NCBI RefSeq assembly: GCF_004217285.1
Contig: NZ_SHKS01000001.1
Coordinates: 1,247,195 to 1,311,194 of the forward strand
Direction: 5' to 3'
From: Streptomyces sp. BK239
GTDB lineage: Bacteria; Actinomycetota; Actinomycetes; Streptomycetales; Streptomycetaceae
Length of the DNA: 64,000 nucleotides
This document shows, piece after piece, positions 32,905 to 42,079 of the stretch; position 1 is the first letter of the stretch, and each line of letters opens with the position of its first letter. A program made the position numbers and the translations under genes. The notes under the pieces were generated by a model. The model was not told where the DNA came from, did no database searches, and was given only the letters and a program-made list of their open reading frames with translations.

Positions 32905-34143
32905 TCAGACGGTGGTGGTCGCGGCCGGCGGGGCCGACTCGGCGGCGGGCGCCGGGATGGTGGCCGTCAGACCGTCGGCGACCGTGCCCGCCGGGGGCGG
33001 GGTCACCGCGGCGATCGCCTGGGTGACGACGCCGGCCGGCTCCTCGGACTCGTTGACGTTGGTGTGGTCGACGACCTCGCGGCGGGAGATCTTCCAGATG
33101 GCGGCGCTGGAGCCGATCAGGAAGATCGCGACGACCGCGGTGCCCCAGTCGCCGAGGCCCGTGACGTACTCGGCGAGCGCGCCGACCAGGGCCGCTGCCG
33201 GGAGCGTCAGGCCCCAGGCGACGAACATGCGGGTGGCGGTCGACCAGCGGACGACGCCGCCCTTGCGGCCCAGGCCCGCGCCCATCACCGCGCCGGAGAC
33301 CGAGTGGGTGGTGGAGAGGGAGAAGCCGAGGTGGGAGGAGGCCAGGATGACCGTGGCCGCGCTGGTCTGGGCGGCGAAGCCCTGCTGCGGCTGGAGGTCG
33401 GTCAGGCCCTTGCCCATGGTGCGGATGATGCGCCAGCCGCCGAGGTAGGTGCCGAGCGCGATCGCGATGCCGGCGGAGAGGATGACCCACAGGGGCGGGT
33501 CGGAGTCGGGAGCGACGGTGCCGCCGGCGACCAGGGCGAGGGTGATGATGCCCATCGTCTTCTGGGCGTCGTTGGTGCCGTGGGCGAGGGAGACCAGGCC
33601 CGCGGAGGCGATCTGTCCGGCCCGGTAGCCCTTCTCGGCGGCCTTGCCGTCGGCCTTCTTGCCCATCGTGTACGACAGGCGGGTGGCGAGCATCGCGGCG
33701 ATGCCGGCGACGATCGGGGCCGCGACCGCGGGGAGGAGCACCTTGGTGACGAGCACGTCACCGTGGACGGCGCCGACGCCCGCGGAGGCGATGGTGGCGC
33801 CGATCAGGCCGCCCATGAGGGCGTGCGAGGAGCTGGAGGGCAGTCCGACCAGCCAGGTCAGCAGGTTCCAGAGGATCGCGCCGACCAGGGCCGCGAAGAT
33901 GACCTCGGGACGGATACCGGTCTCGTCGACGAGCCCCTTGGAGATCGTGTTGGCGACCTCCACGGAGAGGAAAGCACCCACAAGGTTGAGCACGGCGGAC
34001 ATGGCCACCGCGACCTTGGGCTTGAGCGCACCGGTCGAGATGGTGGTGGCCATCGCGTTGGCGGTGTCGTGGAAACCGTTCGTGAAATCGAACGCGAGTG
34101 CGGTTACGACCACAATCGCGAGGATCAGCGAGAAGCTTTCCAT
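32905..34143 (-). CDS. Pit-family low-affinity inorganic phosphate transporter
   Basis: 412 residues, about ten to twelve membrane helices. Pit signature halves are seen: FDFTNGFHDTANAMATTIST near the N-terminus, GLPSSSSHALMGGLIG, LAHGTNDAQKTMGII and STTHSVSGAVMGAGL. Symports metal phosphate with protons. The last 60 residues are a Pro/Ala/Thr-rich cytoplasmic tail. A direct-repeat PHO box lies upstream (34185-34213). Known: one of the two S. coelicolor pit genes (pitH2) is under PhoP control; this gene is probably its counterpart. Confidence 0.93.
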   Translation of the reverse strand: MESFSLILAIVVVTALAFDFTNGFHDTANAMATTISTGALKPKVAVAMSAVLNLVGAFLSVEVANTISKGLVDETGIRPEVIFAALVGAILWNLLTWLVGLPSSSSHALMGGLIGATIASAGVGAVHGDVLVTKVLLPAVAAPIVAGIAAMLATRLSYTMGKKADGKAAEKGYRAGQIASAGLVSLAHGTNDAQKTMGIITLALVAGGTVAPDSDPPLWVILSAGIAIALGTYLGGWRIIRTMGKGLTDLQPQQGFAAQTSAATVILASSHLGFSLSTTHSVSGAVMGAGLGRKGGVVRWSTATRMFVAWGLTLPAAALVGALAEYVTGLGDWGTAVVAIFLIGSSAAIWKISRREVVDHTNVNESEEPAGVVTQAIAAVTPPPAGTVADGLTATIPAPAAESAPPAATTTV

Positions 34144-34184
34144 TTACCCAGGCAATCGTTCGAGCGTCATTGGCTCGAAGAACG

Positions 34185-34213
34185 TAAGTAACCAGGGTGA
34201 ACGGAAGGTGAAC
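34185..34213 (-). promoter_or_regulatory. PHO box (PhoP-binding direct repeats)
   Basis: On the minus strand GTTCACC occurs at 34213-34207 and 34202-34196, exactly 11 nt apart, with a degenerate third unit (TTACTTA) at 34191-34185. The 11-nt GTTCACC repeat is the known Streptomyces PhoP target. It lies 42-70 bp before the Pit start codon. Confidence 0.8.
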
Positions 34214-34306
34214 TGGGGCGGGCGTCGTGGTGTCAGCACACGGCGGAACGCATTCCGCTTGTGCGTCCGCAGGCCCGGAGGACGCGGCCGCTGGGAGGAT
34301 CACGGC

Positions 34307-35056
34307 ATGGATCACGGTAGGGACCACGAACGGGTGACCGAGGAGCACGCCGCCCCCGGCGCCGGTCATGACGCGGCTCGGGTGGCGGCCGCCTGGGAGG
34401 AGCTGGTGGCGACGGCCCGCCGCACGGTGGCCGACGGACTGGTCGTCGGCACCTCCGGCAACGTCTCCGTCCGCGTCGGCGACACCGTCCTGGTCACCCC
34501 CTCGGGCGTGCCCTACGACCGGCTGACGCCGCACGACGTCACCGGCGTCGACCTCGACGGACGGCAGGTGCTGGGCAGCCTCGTCCCGACGAGCGAACTG
34601 CCCATGCACCTGGCCGTGTACGGCGCCACCGACGCCCGCGCCGTCGTCCACACCCACGCCGTGCACGCCACGGCCGTCTCGACCCTCGTGACCGAGCTCC
34701 CGACCGTCCACTACATGGCCGCCGCCCTCGGCGGCCCCGTACGGGTCGCCCCCTACGCCGCCTACGGCACCGACGAGCTGGCCGCGAACGCGCTGCGCGC
34801 CCTCGCCGACCGCACCGGCTGCCTCCTGCGCAACCACGGCGCCCTCACCTACGGCGCCACCCTCGACCAGGCCTACGACCGCACGGCCCAGCTGGAGTGG
34901 ATGTGCCGCCTGTGGCTGACCGCGTCCAGCGTCCCCGGCCTCACCCCGAGCCTCCTGACCGCCGAGCAGATGACCGAGGCGGGGGAGCGGCTGCGGGGGT
35001 ACGGCCAGCGGGGGAGGGGAGACGGCTCGGGTGAGGCGGGCGCCGGGGGCGCGTGA
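34307..35056 (+). CDS. Class II aldolase/adducin-family protein (fuculose-phosphate aldolase-like)
   Basis: 249 residues; ATG 34307 with GGGAGG at 8 nt. Class II aldolase fold: GTSGNVSVRVGDTVLVTPSG, the acid/base Glu in PTSELPMHLAVY, Zn ligands in VVHTHAVHATAV and the third His in LLRNHGALTYG. The N-terminal 25 residues (MDHGRDHERVTEEHAAPG) are poorly conserved. It probably cleaves a sugar phosphate to DHAP plus an aldehyde, or acts in a related lyase reaction. Neighbours do not reveal the pathway. Confidence 0.86.
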   Translation: MDHGRDHERVTEEHAAPGAGHDAARVAAAWEELVATARRTVADGLVVGTSGNVSVRVGDTVLVTPSGVPYDRLTPHDVTGVDLDGRQVLGSLVPTSELPMHLAVYGATDARAVVHTHAVHATAVSTLVTELPTVHYMAAALGGPVRVAPYAAYGTDELAANALRALADRTGCLLRNHGALTYGATLDQAYDRTAQLEWMCRLWLTASSVPGLTPSLLTAEQMTEAGERLRGYGQRGRGDGSGEAGAGGA

Positions 35057-35134
35057 ACCGGTGTCCGTGAGCCGGGGGCACCGGTGTGCGTCTCAGCACT
35101 GGCCGGTACGGGAATCCGCCGGGACACTGGACGG

Positions 35135-36253
35135 GTGCGCACTGTCACCGCGACGGCCGCCGCCGTCACCGCAGCCCTGGCCGCCGGCGCCGTCAGTGTC
35201 GCCGCCGGCAGACTCGCCAGCGACGCCGCGCTCAAGGCGCCGCCCGGCCGGCCCCTGCCCACGGAACCCCGGCTCACCGTGCACGGCACGGCCCCCGGCC
35301 GGATCACCCTCACCCGCGACCTCGCCAGTCTGCGCCCCGGAACCTACGGCCTCGCCGGCGACGGCTCCCACGCGGTCGTCGGGCCCGTCCTGACCGACGC
35401 CCCGCACTCCGCCGACAGCGTCGTACGCCGCCTCGAACGCGTCACCCACGGCAGCCTGAGCGCCGGCGACGCCGTCTGGCTCACGCCCAACCTGTACGTC
35501 GGCAACCCCGGCAGCGCGCTCGGCCTCGACCACGCCGACGTCGACGTGCCCGGCGAACTCGGCGCGCTGCCCGCCTGGTTCGTCCCCGGGGCGCGCCGCA
35601 CCTGGGTCATCGCCGTGCACGGCCTGGGCGCCACCCGGGAGCACGCCCTCAACCTCACCGGCTTCCTGCACAGCCGCCGCTTCCCGGTCCTCGCCCTCGC
35701 CTACCGAGGCGACCTAGGAGCGCCCCGTTCGCCGGACGGGCTGAACCACCTCGGCGAGACCGAGTGGCGCGACGTGGACGCGGCGATGCGGTACGCCGTC
35801 CGCTATGGCGCCGAACGCCTCGTGCTGCTCGGCTGGTCCACCGGCGCGACCATGGCCCTGCGCGCCGCCACCCGCTCGGGCCTGCGGCATCTGATCTCCG
35901 GGGTGGTGCTCGACTCCCCGGTCCTCGACTGGCAGGCGACCCTGCGCGCCCTCGCCGCCGCCCGCCACACCCCCGGCCCGCTGCTGCCGCTGGCGGTCCG
36001 CGCCGCCCAGGGCCGCACCGGCCTGCACGCCGACCCCGCCTCGGATCCCTCCCTCCTCGCCGCCCCCACCCTGATCTTCCACGGCCCCGACGACCGGGTC
36101 GCCCCGTGGGGCCCGTCCCGCGCCCTGGCCGCCCGACGCCCCGATCTGGTCACCCTCCACCCGATCCCCGACGCTCCCCACGCAGCCATGTGGAACACAA
36201 CCCCCACCCCCTACGAAGAATCCCTCCGCCGCTTCCTCACCCCCCTGATGTAA
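35135..36253 (+). CDS. Alpha/beta hydrolase with N-terminal membrane anchor
   Basis: 372 residues from GTG 35135; no clear ribosome-binding site. An N-terminal hydrophobic Ala/Val segment (AAAVTAALAAGAVSVAAGRL) may anchor it in the membrane. A beta-rich region of about 120 residues precedes the hydrolase core: AVHGLGATREHALN (oxyanion loop), nucleophile in LGWSTGATMALRA, Asp in FHGPDDRVAPW and His in PDAPHAAMWN. It looks like an esterase or lipase; substrate unknown. 79 bp downstream of the aldolase on the same strand. Confidence 0.83.
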   Translation: MRTVTATAAAVTAALAAGAVSVAAGRLASDAALKAPPGRPLPTEPRLTVHGTAPGRITLTRDLASLRPGTYGLAGDGSHAVVGPVLTDAPHSADSVVRRLERVTHGSLSAGDAVWLTPNLYVGNPGSALGLDHADVDVPGELGALPAWFVPGARRTWVIAVHGLGATREHALNLTGFLHSRRFPVLALAYRGDLGAPRSPDGLNHLGETEWRDVDAAMRYAVRYGAERLVLLGWSTGATMALRAATRSGLRHLISGVVLDSPVLDWQATLRALAAARHTPGPLLPLAVRAAQGRTGLHADPASDPSLLAAPTLIFHGPDDRVAPWGPSRALAARRPDLVTLHPIPDAPHAAMWNTTPTPYEESLRRFLTPLM

Positions 36254-36739
36254 CCCCCACCCACCCAGCCTGCGTCCCGCCGCACGGGCAGCCCCGGCTC
36301 ATCCGACCGTCACCTACGCAGCTCCCGGCCCGCCGCACGAGCAGCCCCGGCCCTCACCCACGCCCCCCAGCCTGCGTCCCACCGCGCCGCCGCCCCCGCT
36401 CTCACGCCCCCGCCCCACCCAGCCTGCGGGCAGTCGTGCCGCTGGGGCGATGGGGGTCCCCGCTCGAGCGAGCCGAGAGTGGGGAGGGTGGGCGCGGGCG
36501 GCACCCGGCAACGCAGGCCACTCACCCCACCCCGCCCCGGCACGGACCCCGGTTCACGCACCCCCGACGCCCACTTCACCCGGCTCGCCCCGCAGGACCA
36601 CCCCACGTTCCGTTAAACGCCGTACCACTGGCCAGATCGCATCTCCACACCCCCTCCCACCCCCACCCGTTGACCGACCCCATAGCCCCTCGTGGCATTC
36701 CGTTTGGGTTTTCGGACCGTCAACCGGAAGACTGCACCC
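36254..36739. repeat. Repeat-rich intergenic region
   Basis: About 490 bp without a convincing gene. CCCAGCCTGCG recurs at three places (about 36264, 36367 and 36418) with CCGCACGRGCAGCCCCGG at two, giving degenerate tandem units. From 36421 to about 36520 follows a block (CAGTCGTGCCGCTGGGGCGA, then TCCCCGCTCGAGCGAGCCGA, GAGTGGGGA) that I recognise as a widely dispersed Streptomyces intergenic repeat. It contains CTCG/CGAG and TCCCC/GGGGA inverted arms. Confidence 0.6.
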
Positions 36740-38173
36740 GTGACGTCCCGTATCCCGCGCGACTCCAGGCTTCGACTCGTCCGCCCGCGACCCCTGGCCG
36801 CCGCCCCCTCAGCTGTGAACCAGCGGCGCACGCGCCGCCCCGCGCCCCGCCCGCCGGAGGGCACCCCCGCCCCGGCGGAGCTGGCCAGAATGGCGCGCTC
36901 GGGTCTGGCCGCCGCCGCCCGCGTCGCCCGCTGGGCCGACAACGCCCTCGGCCCCGGCAGGGACGCGGCGACCGACGGCAAGGCCACCCTCTCCGACACC
37001 ACGGCCGAACGGGCGGCCAGTGACCTCGGCCTGAGCCTCTCTCAGGTCCGCGCCGACTGGGACACCGCCCGCCTCGCCGGCCTCGTCGAGGTCCACGGCG
37101 ACAGCGCCCGCCCCGGCTGGCGCCTGCGCGCCTGGGACCGCGACGACAGCGCCGTCCTGCGCGGCTGGGTCGCCCTCTTCGACGCCTGGTCCCTCGCCCT
37201 GCCCGAACCCCGGGACCAGGAGTCCGCCGCCGTGGCCGAGGTCGTCTCGGCGATGCCCCAGGTGCTCTCCTTCCTCCAGCTGTCCGCCGGCCCCGTCCCC
37301 GTGGACCAGCTCCTCGACCTCCTCTGCCAGCGCGTCACCGAACTGCGCACCGAACGCTGCGAGGTCTCCTACGGCCCCGAAGCCGTCACCGCGCGCCCCA
37401 AGGTCCCGCGCCCCGCCGCCGTCGCCGGCCAGGCGGAGCCCGCCCAGGACGCCGAGCTCGCCCCCCTCCTCGACTGGGCCCTGCGCGCCCTCGCCTCGGT
37501 GGGCGCCCTCACCTGCGGCGACGGACACGCCACCCTCACCCCGCTCGGCAACTGGGCGGTCTGGGTCAAGCTGGAGCAGATCTGCGTCGCCGCGCAGAGC
37601 CCCGCCGGCCACATCGAGCAGTCCGCCGAGGACATGCTCCGCGGCTGCGCCCAGCTCCGCCCCAACGCCGCCCGCGCCGAGTACCGCGCCTGGCTCGCCG
37701 CCCGCCCCGTCGGCAGCGCCGTCACCGAGCTGCTGAACGCCGCCCGTGGCGAGGACGCCCTGCTGCGCGGCCTCGCCTTCGAGGCGCTCCGCGTGGTCGG
37801 CGCCCCGGCCGAGCACGACGTCCGCGCCGTGGTGGACGAGCCCGCCCTCAGGCCGTACGCCCTGCTCTGGCTCGCCGAGCACGACGGAGTGGACCCCGAG
37901 GACGCGCACGAGGTGCTCACCCGCGAGGAGGCCACCTGGCTGTGGGTCGACACCGCCGCGGCCGTCGCCGACCACGGTGAGGCCCCGATGCTCGTCAGAC
38001 ACCTGGAGTCCGCGCTTCAGCCGACGGTCCCCGCGCTCCTCGCCGAGGTCCGCGCCGTCGGGCATCCGCGCACCGTGCAGGTGCTGGTGGCGCTCGCCGC
38101 CGCGCACCCCGACCCCGCCCTCGCCAAGGCCGTCCGCCGCGCCGCCTTCCAGGTGCACACCGGAGGCAGCTGA
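36740..38173 (+). CDS. Conserved actinomycete protein of unknown function
   Basis: 477 residues from GTG 36740 (GGAAG at 9 nt); an in-frame GTG at 36692 is possible but lacks a site. After a basic, disordered-looking start (RRTRRPAPRPPEGTPAPAE) come regions that look like two winged helix-turn-helix units: TAERAASDLGLSLSQVRADW ... GLVEVHGDSARPGWRL (about 90-130) and LLDWALRALASVGALTCGDG ... LTPLGNWAV (about 240-280). The C-terminal 150 residues resemble HEAT-like helical repeats (LLRGLAFEALRVVGAP, VPALLAEVRAVGHPRTVQVL). No enzyme motif. I do not recognise a function; a DNA- or protein-binding role is a guess. Confidence 0.8.
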   Translation: MTSRIPRDSRLRLVRPRPLAAAPSAVNQRRTRRPAPRPPEGTPAPAELARMARSGLAAAARVARWADNALGPGRDAATDGKATLSDTTAERAASDLGLSLSQVRADWDTARLAGLVEVHGDSARPGWRLRAWDRDDSAVLRGWVALFDAWSLALPEPRDQESAAVAEVVSAMPQVLSFLQLSAGPVPVDQLLDLLCQRVTELRTERCEVSYGPEAVTARPKVPRPAAVAGQAEPAQDAELAPLLDWALRALASVGALTCGDGHATLTPLGNWAVWVKLEQICVAAQSPAGHIEQSAEDMLRGCAQLRPNAARAEYRAWLAARPVGSAVTELLNAARGEDALLRGLAFEALRVVGAPAEHDVRAVVDEPALRPYALLWLAEHDGVDPEDAHEVLTREEATWLWVDTAAAVADHGEAPMLVRHLESALQPTVPALLAEVRAVGHPRTVQVLVALAAAHPDPALAKAVRRAAFQVHTGGS

Positions 38174-38195
38174 ACCACGGGCGGAGGCTCGACCA

Positions 38196-38220
38196 CGGGG
38201 CGGCCCCGCCGGCCGCCCCG
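38196..38220. terminator. Bidirectional hairpin between convergent genes
   Basis: CGGGGCGGCC, loop CCGCC, GGCCGCCCCG: 10-bp perfect stem between the unknown protein (+) and the VOC gene (-). Confidence 0.7.
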
Positions 38221-38232
38221 CACGGCAGGCCC

Positions 38233-38646
38233 TCAGCCCGGCACCGACGGCTGGTACGTCCCGAAGCTCCAGACGTTGCCCTCGACGTCTTGGGCCATGT
38301 AGTCGCGTGAGCCGTAGTCCTGGTCCGTCGGCGGCATCAGGATCTCCGCGCCGTGCTCCACGGCCCTCCTGTGGTGGGCGTCCACGTCGTCCACCACGAC
38401 GTACACCCCGACCGGGCCCGCGTCCTTCATCGCCGTGTCGAAGGCGCTGCCGGTGCCCTTCGAACCGAGCATCACCACCCCGCCGGACTGCGTCAGCTCG
38501 GCGTGCGCCACCGACCCGTCCTGGCCCTCGTACACAGCCAGCTCGGTGAAGCCGAAGGCCTCCGTGAGCTGACGGATCGCCGCCTTCGCGTCCTTGTAGA
38601 GCACCGTCGGGCTGATGCCCGGACGCCCGCCGCCCGTCCCCGTCAT
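38233..38646 (-). CDS. VOC-superfamily (glyoxalase-like) protein
   Basis: 137 residues from ATG 38646, with GAGGGAG at 8 nt; GTG 38655 is an in-frame alternative. Two beta-alpha-beta-beta-beta units: ISPTVLYKDAKAAIRQLTEA with HAELTQSGGVVMLGSK, and VGVYVVVDDVDAHHRRAVEH with YMAQDVEGNVWSFGTYQP. This resembles the PhnB/glyoxalase-like group often annotated as bleomycin-resistance-like or metal-dependent isomerases. The specific role is unknown. Confidence 0.84.
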   Translation of the reverse strand: MTGTGGGRPGISPTVLYKDAKAAIRQLTEAFGFTELAVYEGQDGSVAHAELTQSGGVVMLGSKGTGSAFDTAMKDAGPVGVYVVVDDVDAHHRRAVEHGAEILMPPTDQDYGSRDYMAQDVEGNVWSFGTYQPSVPG

Positions 38647-38837
38647 GCCGATCACTCCCTCGTGGTCCCGCCGGTCGTGTCACTCGCTCAGCCGTGGGCG
38701 CCCTTGTCGGGAATATCACCCGTCGCCCAGTCTGGCACCCGCCACTGACAACGCCCCGGCAAGCCGCTGACCTCGACTCGGACGGGCGCACCGCCGGCCG
38801 GACGCCGAAGCCCGGAAAACTGGTTGCACGGCCCCGT

Positions 38838-38843
38838 TAGAAT
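38838..38843 (+). promoter_or_regulatory. -10 box before leader ORF of ABC-F gene
   Basis: TAGAAT, 6 nt before ATG 38850. Fits a leaderless transcript that begins with the small leader ORF. No TTGACA-like -35 at the usual distance. Confidence 0.55.
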
Positions 38844-38849
38844 GGCTCC

Positions 38850-38873
38850 ATGGCCATTCTCCTCGCGCATTAG
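38850..38873 (+). CDS. Leader peptide upstream of ABC-F gene (7 codons)
   Basis: ATG GCC ATT CTC CTC GCG CAT TAG encodes MAILLAH. It is placed 6 nt after a -10 box and 57 nt before the ABC-F start. Immediately after its stop lie competing inverted repeats: GACGGC (38873-38878) with GCCGTC (38892-38897), and GGCGGG (38876-38881) with CCCGCC at 38901-38906 or 38912-38917, the last touching the GGAG ribosome-binding site. CTCC inside the ORF can also pair with GGAG. This is the layout of ribosome-mediated attenuation. Known: several ABC-F resistance genes are controlled by leader peptides. Inferred here; no expression evidence. Confidence 0.5.
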   Translation: MAILLAH

Positions 38874-38930
38874 ACGGCGGGAACGCCCTCAGCCGTCCAT
38901 CCCGCCTCCCACCCGCCCTGGAGTCTGTCC

Positions 38931-40529
<1,599 letters not shown>

Positions 40530-40651
40530 CCTCAGGGGTGTTTCACGGCATGCTCATGACGTGATCCACGGAGTATGGATCATTCGGCTTACCGGTGATC
40601 CATCATCTGAGTGATATCCCCTCGTATCGAGGTGTGTCCTACACCGATTTC
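40530..40651. promoter_or_regulatory. GATC-rich control region upstream of gbn
   Basis: The heptamer TGATCCA occurs at 40562-40568 and 40596-40602, and its reverse complement TGGATCA at 40576-40582, giving TGATCCA-N7-TGGATCA. Further GATC sites lie at 40658, 40677 and 40845. Six GATCs in under 300 bp is far above expectation for this base composition (roughly one). The gene downstream encodes a GATC-binding protein, so autoregulation is likely (inference). No coding gene in 40530-40887. Confidence 0.6.
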
Positions 40652-40686
40652 ACGGCCGATCCCCCAAGTGACGGGGGATCGGCCGT
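40652..40686. terminator. 14-bp perfect hairpin
   Basis: ACGGCCGATCCCCC, 7-nt loop, GGGGGATCGGCCGT. Probably ends the ABC-F transcript before the gbn promoter. Both arms also contain a GATC. Confidence 0.75.
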
Positions 40687-40887
40687 CTCGCGTCTCTGAC
40701 CTGCGGATTCACGAAACAACCCGTTCGGCCGTACGAACATCACCGTCCGGAACATGAGCTTCCGTTCGTGGGTACGCGCTCCTGTCGTCAAAACCATGTC
40801 GCACGGACCTTGCCGAATGGGTGGCCATCCAGGCCCGGAGGGGTGATCATGAGGGGACCAGAGCGCACTTCCCATGAGGAGGCACGG

Positions 40888-41109
40888 GTGGCCGAGACTC
40901 TGAAGAAGGGCAGCCGGGTGACCGGCGCCGCGCGCGACAAGCTCGCGGCAGACCTGAAGAAGAAGTACGACTCCGGTGCGAGCATCCGGGCGCTGGCCGA
41001 AGAGACCGGCCGCTCGTATGGCTTCGTGCACCGGATGCTCAGCGAGTCGGGCGTCACGCTCCGTGGGCGTGGCGGGGCGACGCGGGGCAAGAAGGCCGCC
41101 TCGTCCTGA
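40888..41109 (+). CDS. gbn: GATC-binding nucleoid-associated HTH protein Gbn
   Basis: 73 residues from GTG 40888, with GAGGAGG at 5 nt; the frame is open to 40768 but the extra part is not conserved-looking. Basic N-terminus (ETLKKGSRVTGAARDKLAAD), a helix-turn-helix ASIRALAEETGRSYGFVHRML, and a Gly/Arg/Lys-rich tail. I recognise this as the homologue of S. coelicolor SCO1839, described as Gbn, a small nucleoid-associated protein that binds GATC-centred sites and affects sporulation and antibiotic production. The cluster of GATC repeats upstream fits self-control. Confidence 0.85.
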   Translation: MAETLKKGSRVTGAARDKLAADLKKKYDSGASIRALAEETGRSYGFVHRMLSESGVTLRGRGGATRGKKAASS

Positions 41110-41152
41110 ACCGGGCGCGGTCCCACCGCCTTCGACGGTGACCACACGGCCG

Positions 41153-41187
41153 GTCGCTCCCCGGCCCCGCGAGGGGCCCGGGGCGAC
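41153..41187 (+). terminator. Hairpin after gbn
   Basis: GTCGC-T-CCCCGGCCCC, GCGA loop, GGGGCCCGGGGCGAC, with small bulges. A smaller CACCG...CGGTG hairpin precedes it at about 41124-41140. Confidence 0.65.
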
Positions 41188-41271
41188 TGATGGCCGGCCG
41201 GGTGGTTACTGTGCAGTCACTTAGCACCGCTCACAGCATGCTCTGCTGACCGCACCCCTCGGAGGCGCCCC

Positions 41272-42075
41272 ATGGCTTCGCCCGACCAGGAACTCGTTCC
41301 CCTGCTCGACAAGGACGGCGTACGGCTCACCGTCGACGACGCGCTCGCGACGGTGACGCTGACCAACCCGGCCAAGCGCAACGCGCAGAGCCCCGCGATG
41401 TGGCGCGCGCTCGCCGAGGCCGGGCGGCAGCTGCCGGGCTCCGTCCGCGTGGTCGTGCTGCGCGGCGAGGGCAAGTCCTTCTCCGCCGGACTCGACCGGC
41501 AGATGTTCACGCCCGAGGGGATCGAGGGCGAACCGTCCTTCGTCGACCTCGCGCGCAGTGGCGACGCCGAACTCGACGGCGCCATCGCGCAGTTCCAGGA
41601 GGGCTTCACCTGGTGGCGGCGCAACGACCTCGTGTCCGTCGCCGCCGTGCAGGGCCATGCCATCGGTGCGGGATTCCAGCTCGCGCTCGCCTGCGACCTG
41701 CGCGTCGTCGCCGACGACGTGCAGTTCGCCATGCGCGAGACCAGCCTCGGCCTGGTCCCCGACCTCACCGGCACCCACCCGCTCGTCTCGCTGGTCGGTT
41801 ACGGCCGCGCCGTCGAGATCTGCCTCACCGGCCGCTTCGTGCACGCCGAGGAGGCGGTGAGCTCCGGCCTCGCCAACATCGCCGTGCCCGCGGCTGACCT
41901 CGACGCGACCGTCGGCGAACTGGCGGCGGCGCTCCTGGCCGCGCCGCGCGAGGCCGTCATCGAGACCAAGGCGCTGCTGCGGGGCGCGGGCGAGCGGACG
42001 TACGACGAGCAGCGCGCCGCCGAGCGAGCCGCCCAGGCCCGCCGGCTCCGCGACCTGGCCGGCCTCGGCGACTGA
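41272..42075 (+). CDS. Enoyl-CoA hydratase/isomerase family protein
   Basis: 267 residues; ATG with GGAGG upstream. Crotonase fold: ALATVTLTNPAKRNAQSPAMW, the oxyanion-hole region GEGKSFSAGLDRQMF, then QGHAIGAGFQLALACDLRV and the second region METSLGLVPDLTGT-like (MRETSLGLVPDLTGTHPL). The typical second catalytic Glu of mitochondrial-type hydratases is replaced by Asp in PDLTGT, so it may be an isomerase or hydrolase member. It probably acts in fatty-acid or amino-acid degradation. Its 3' end is 5 bp from the convergent gene at 42080. Confidence 0.87.
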   Translation: MASPDQELVPLLDKDGVRLTVDDALATVTLTNPAKRNAQSPAMWRALAEAGRQLPGSVRVVVLRGEGKSFSAGLDRQMFTPEGIEGEPSFVDLARSGDAELDGAIAQFQEGFTWWRRNDLVSVAAVQGHAIGAGFQLALACDLRVVADDVQFAMRETSLGLVPDLTGTHPLVSLVGYGRAVEICLTGRFVHAEEAVSSGLANIAVPAADLDATVGELAAALLAAPREAVIETKALLRGAGERTYDEQRAAERAAQARRLRDLAGLGD

Positions 42076-42079
42076 GGGG

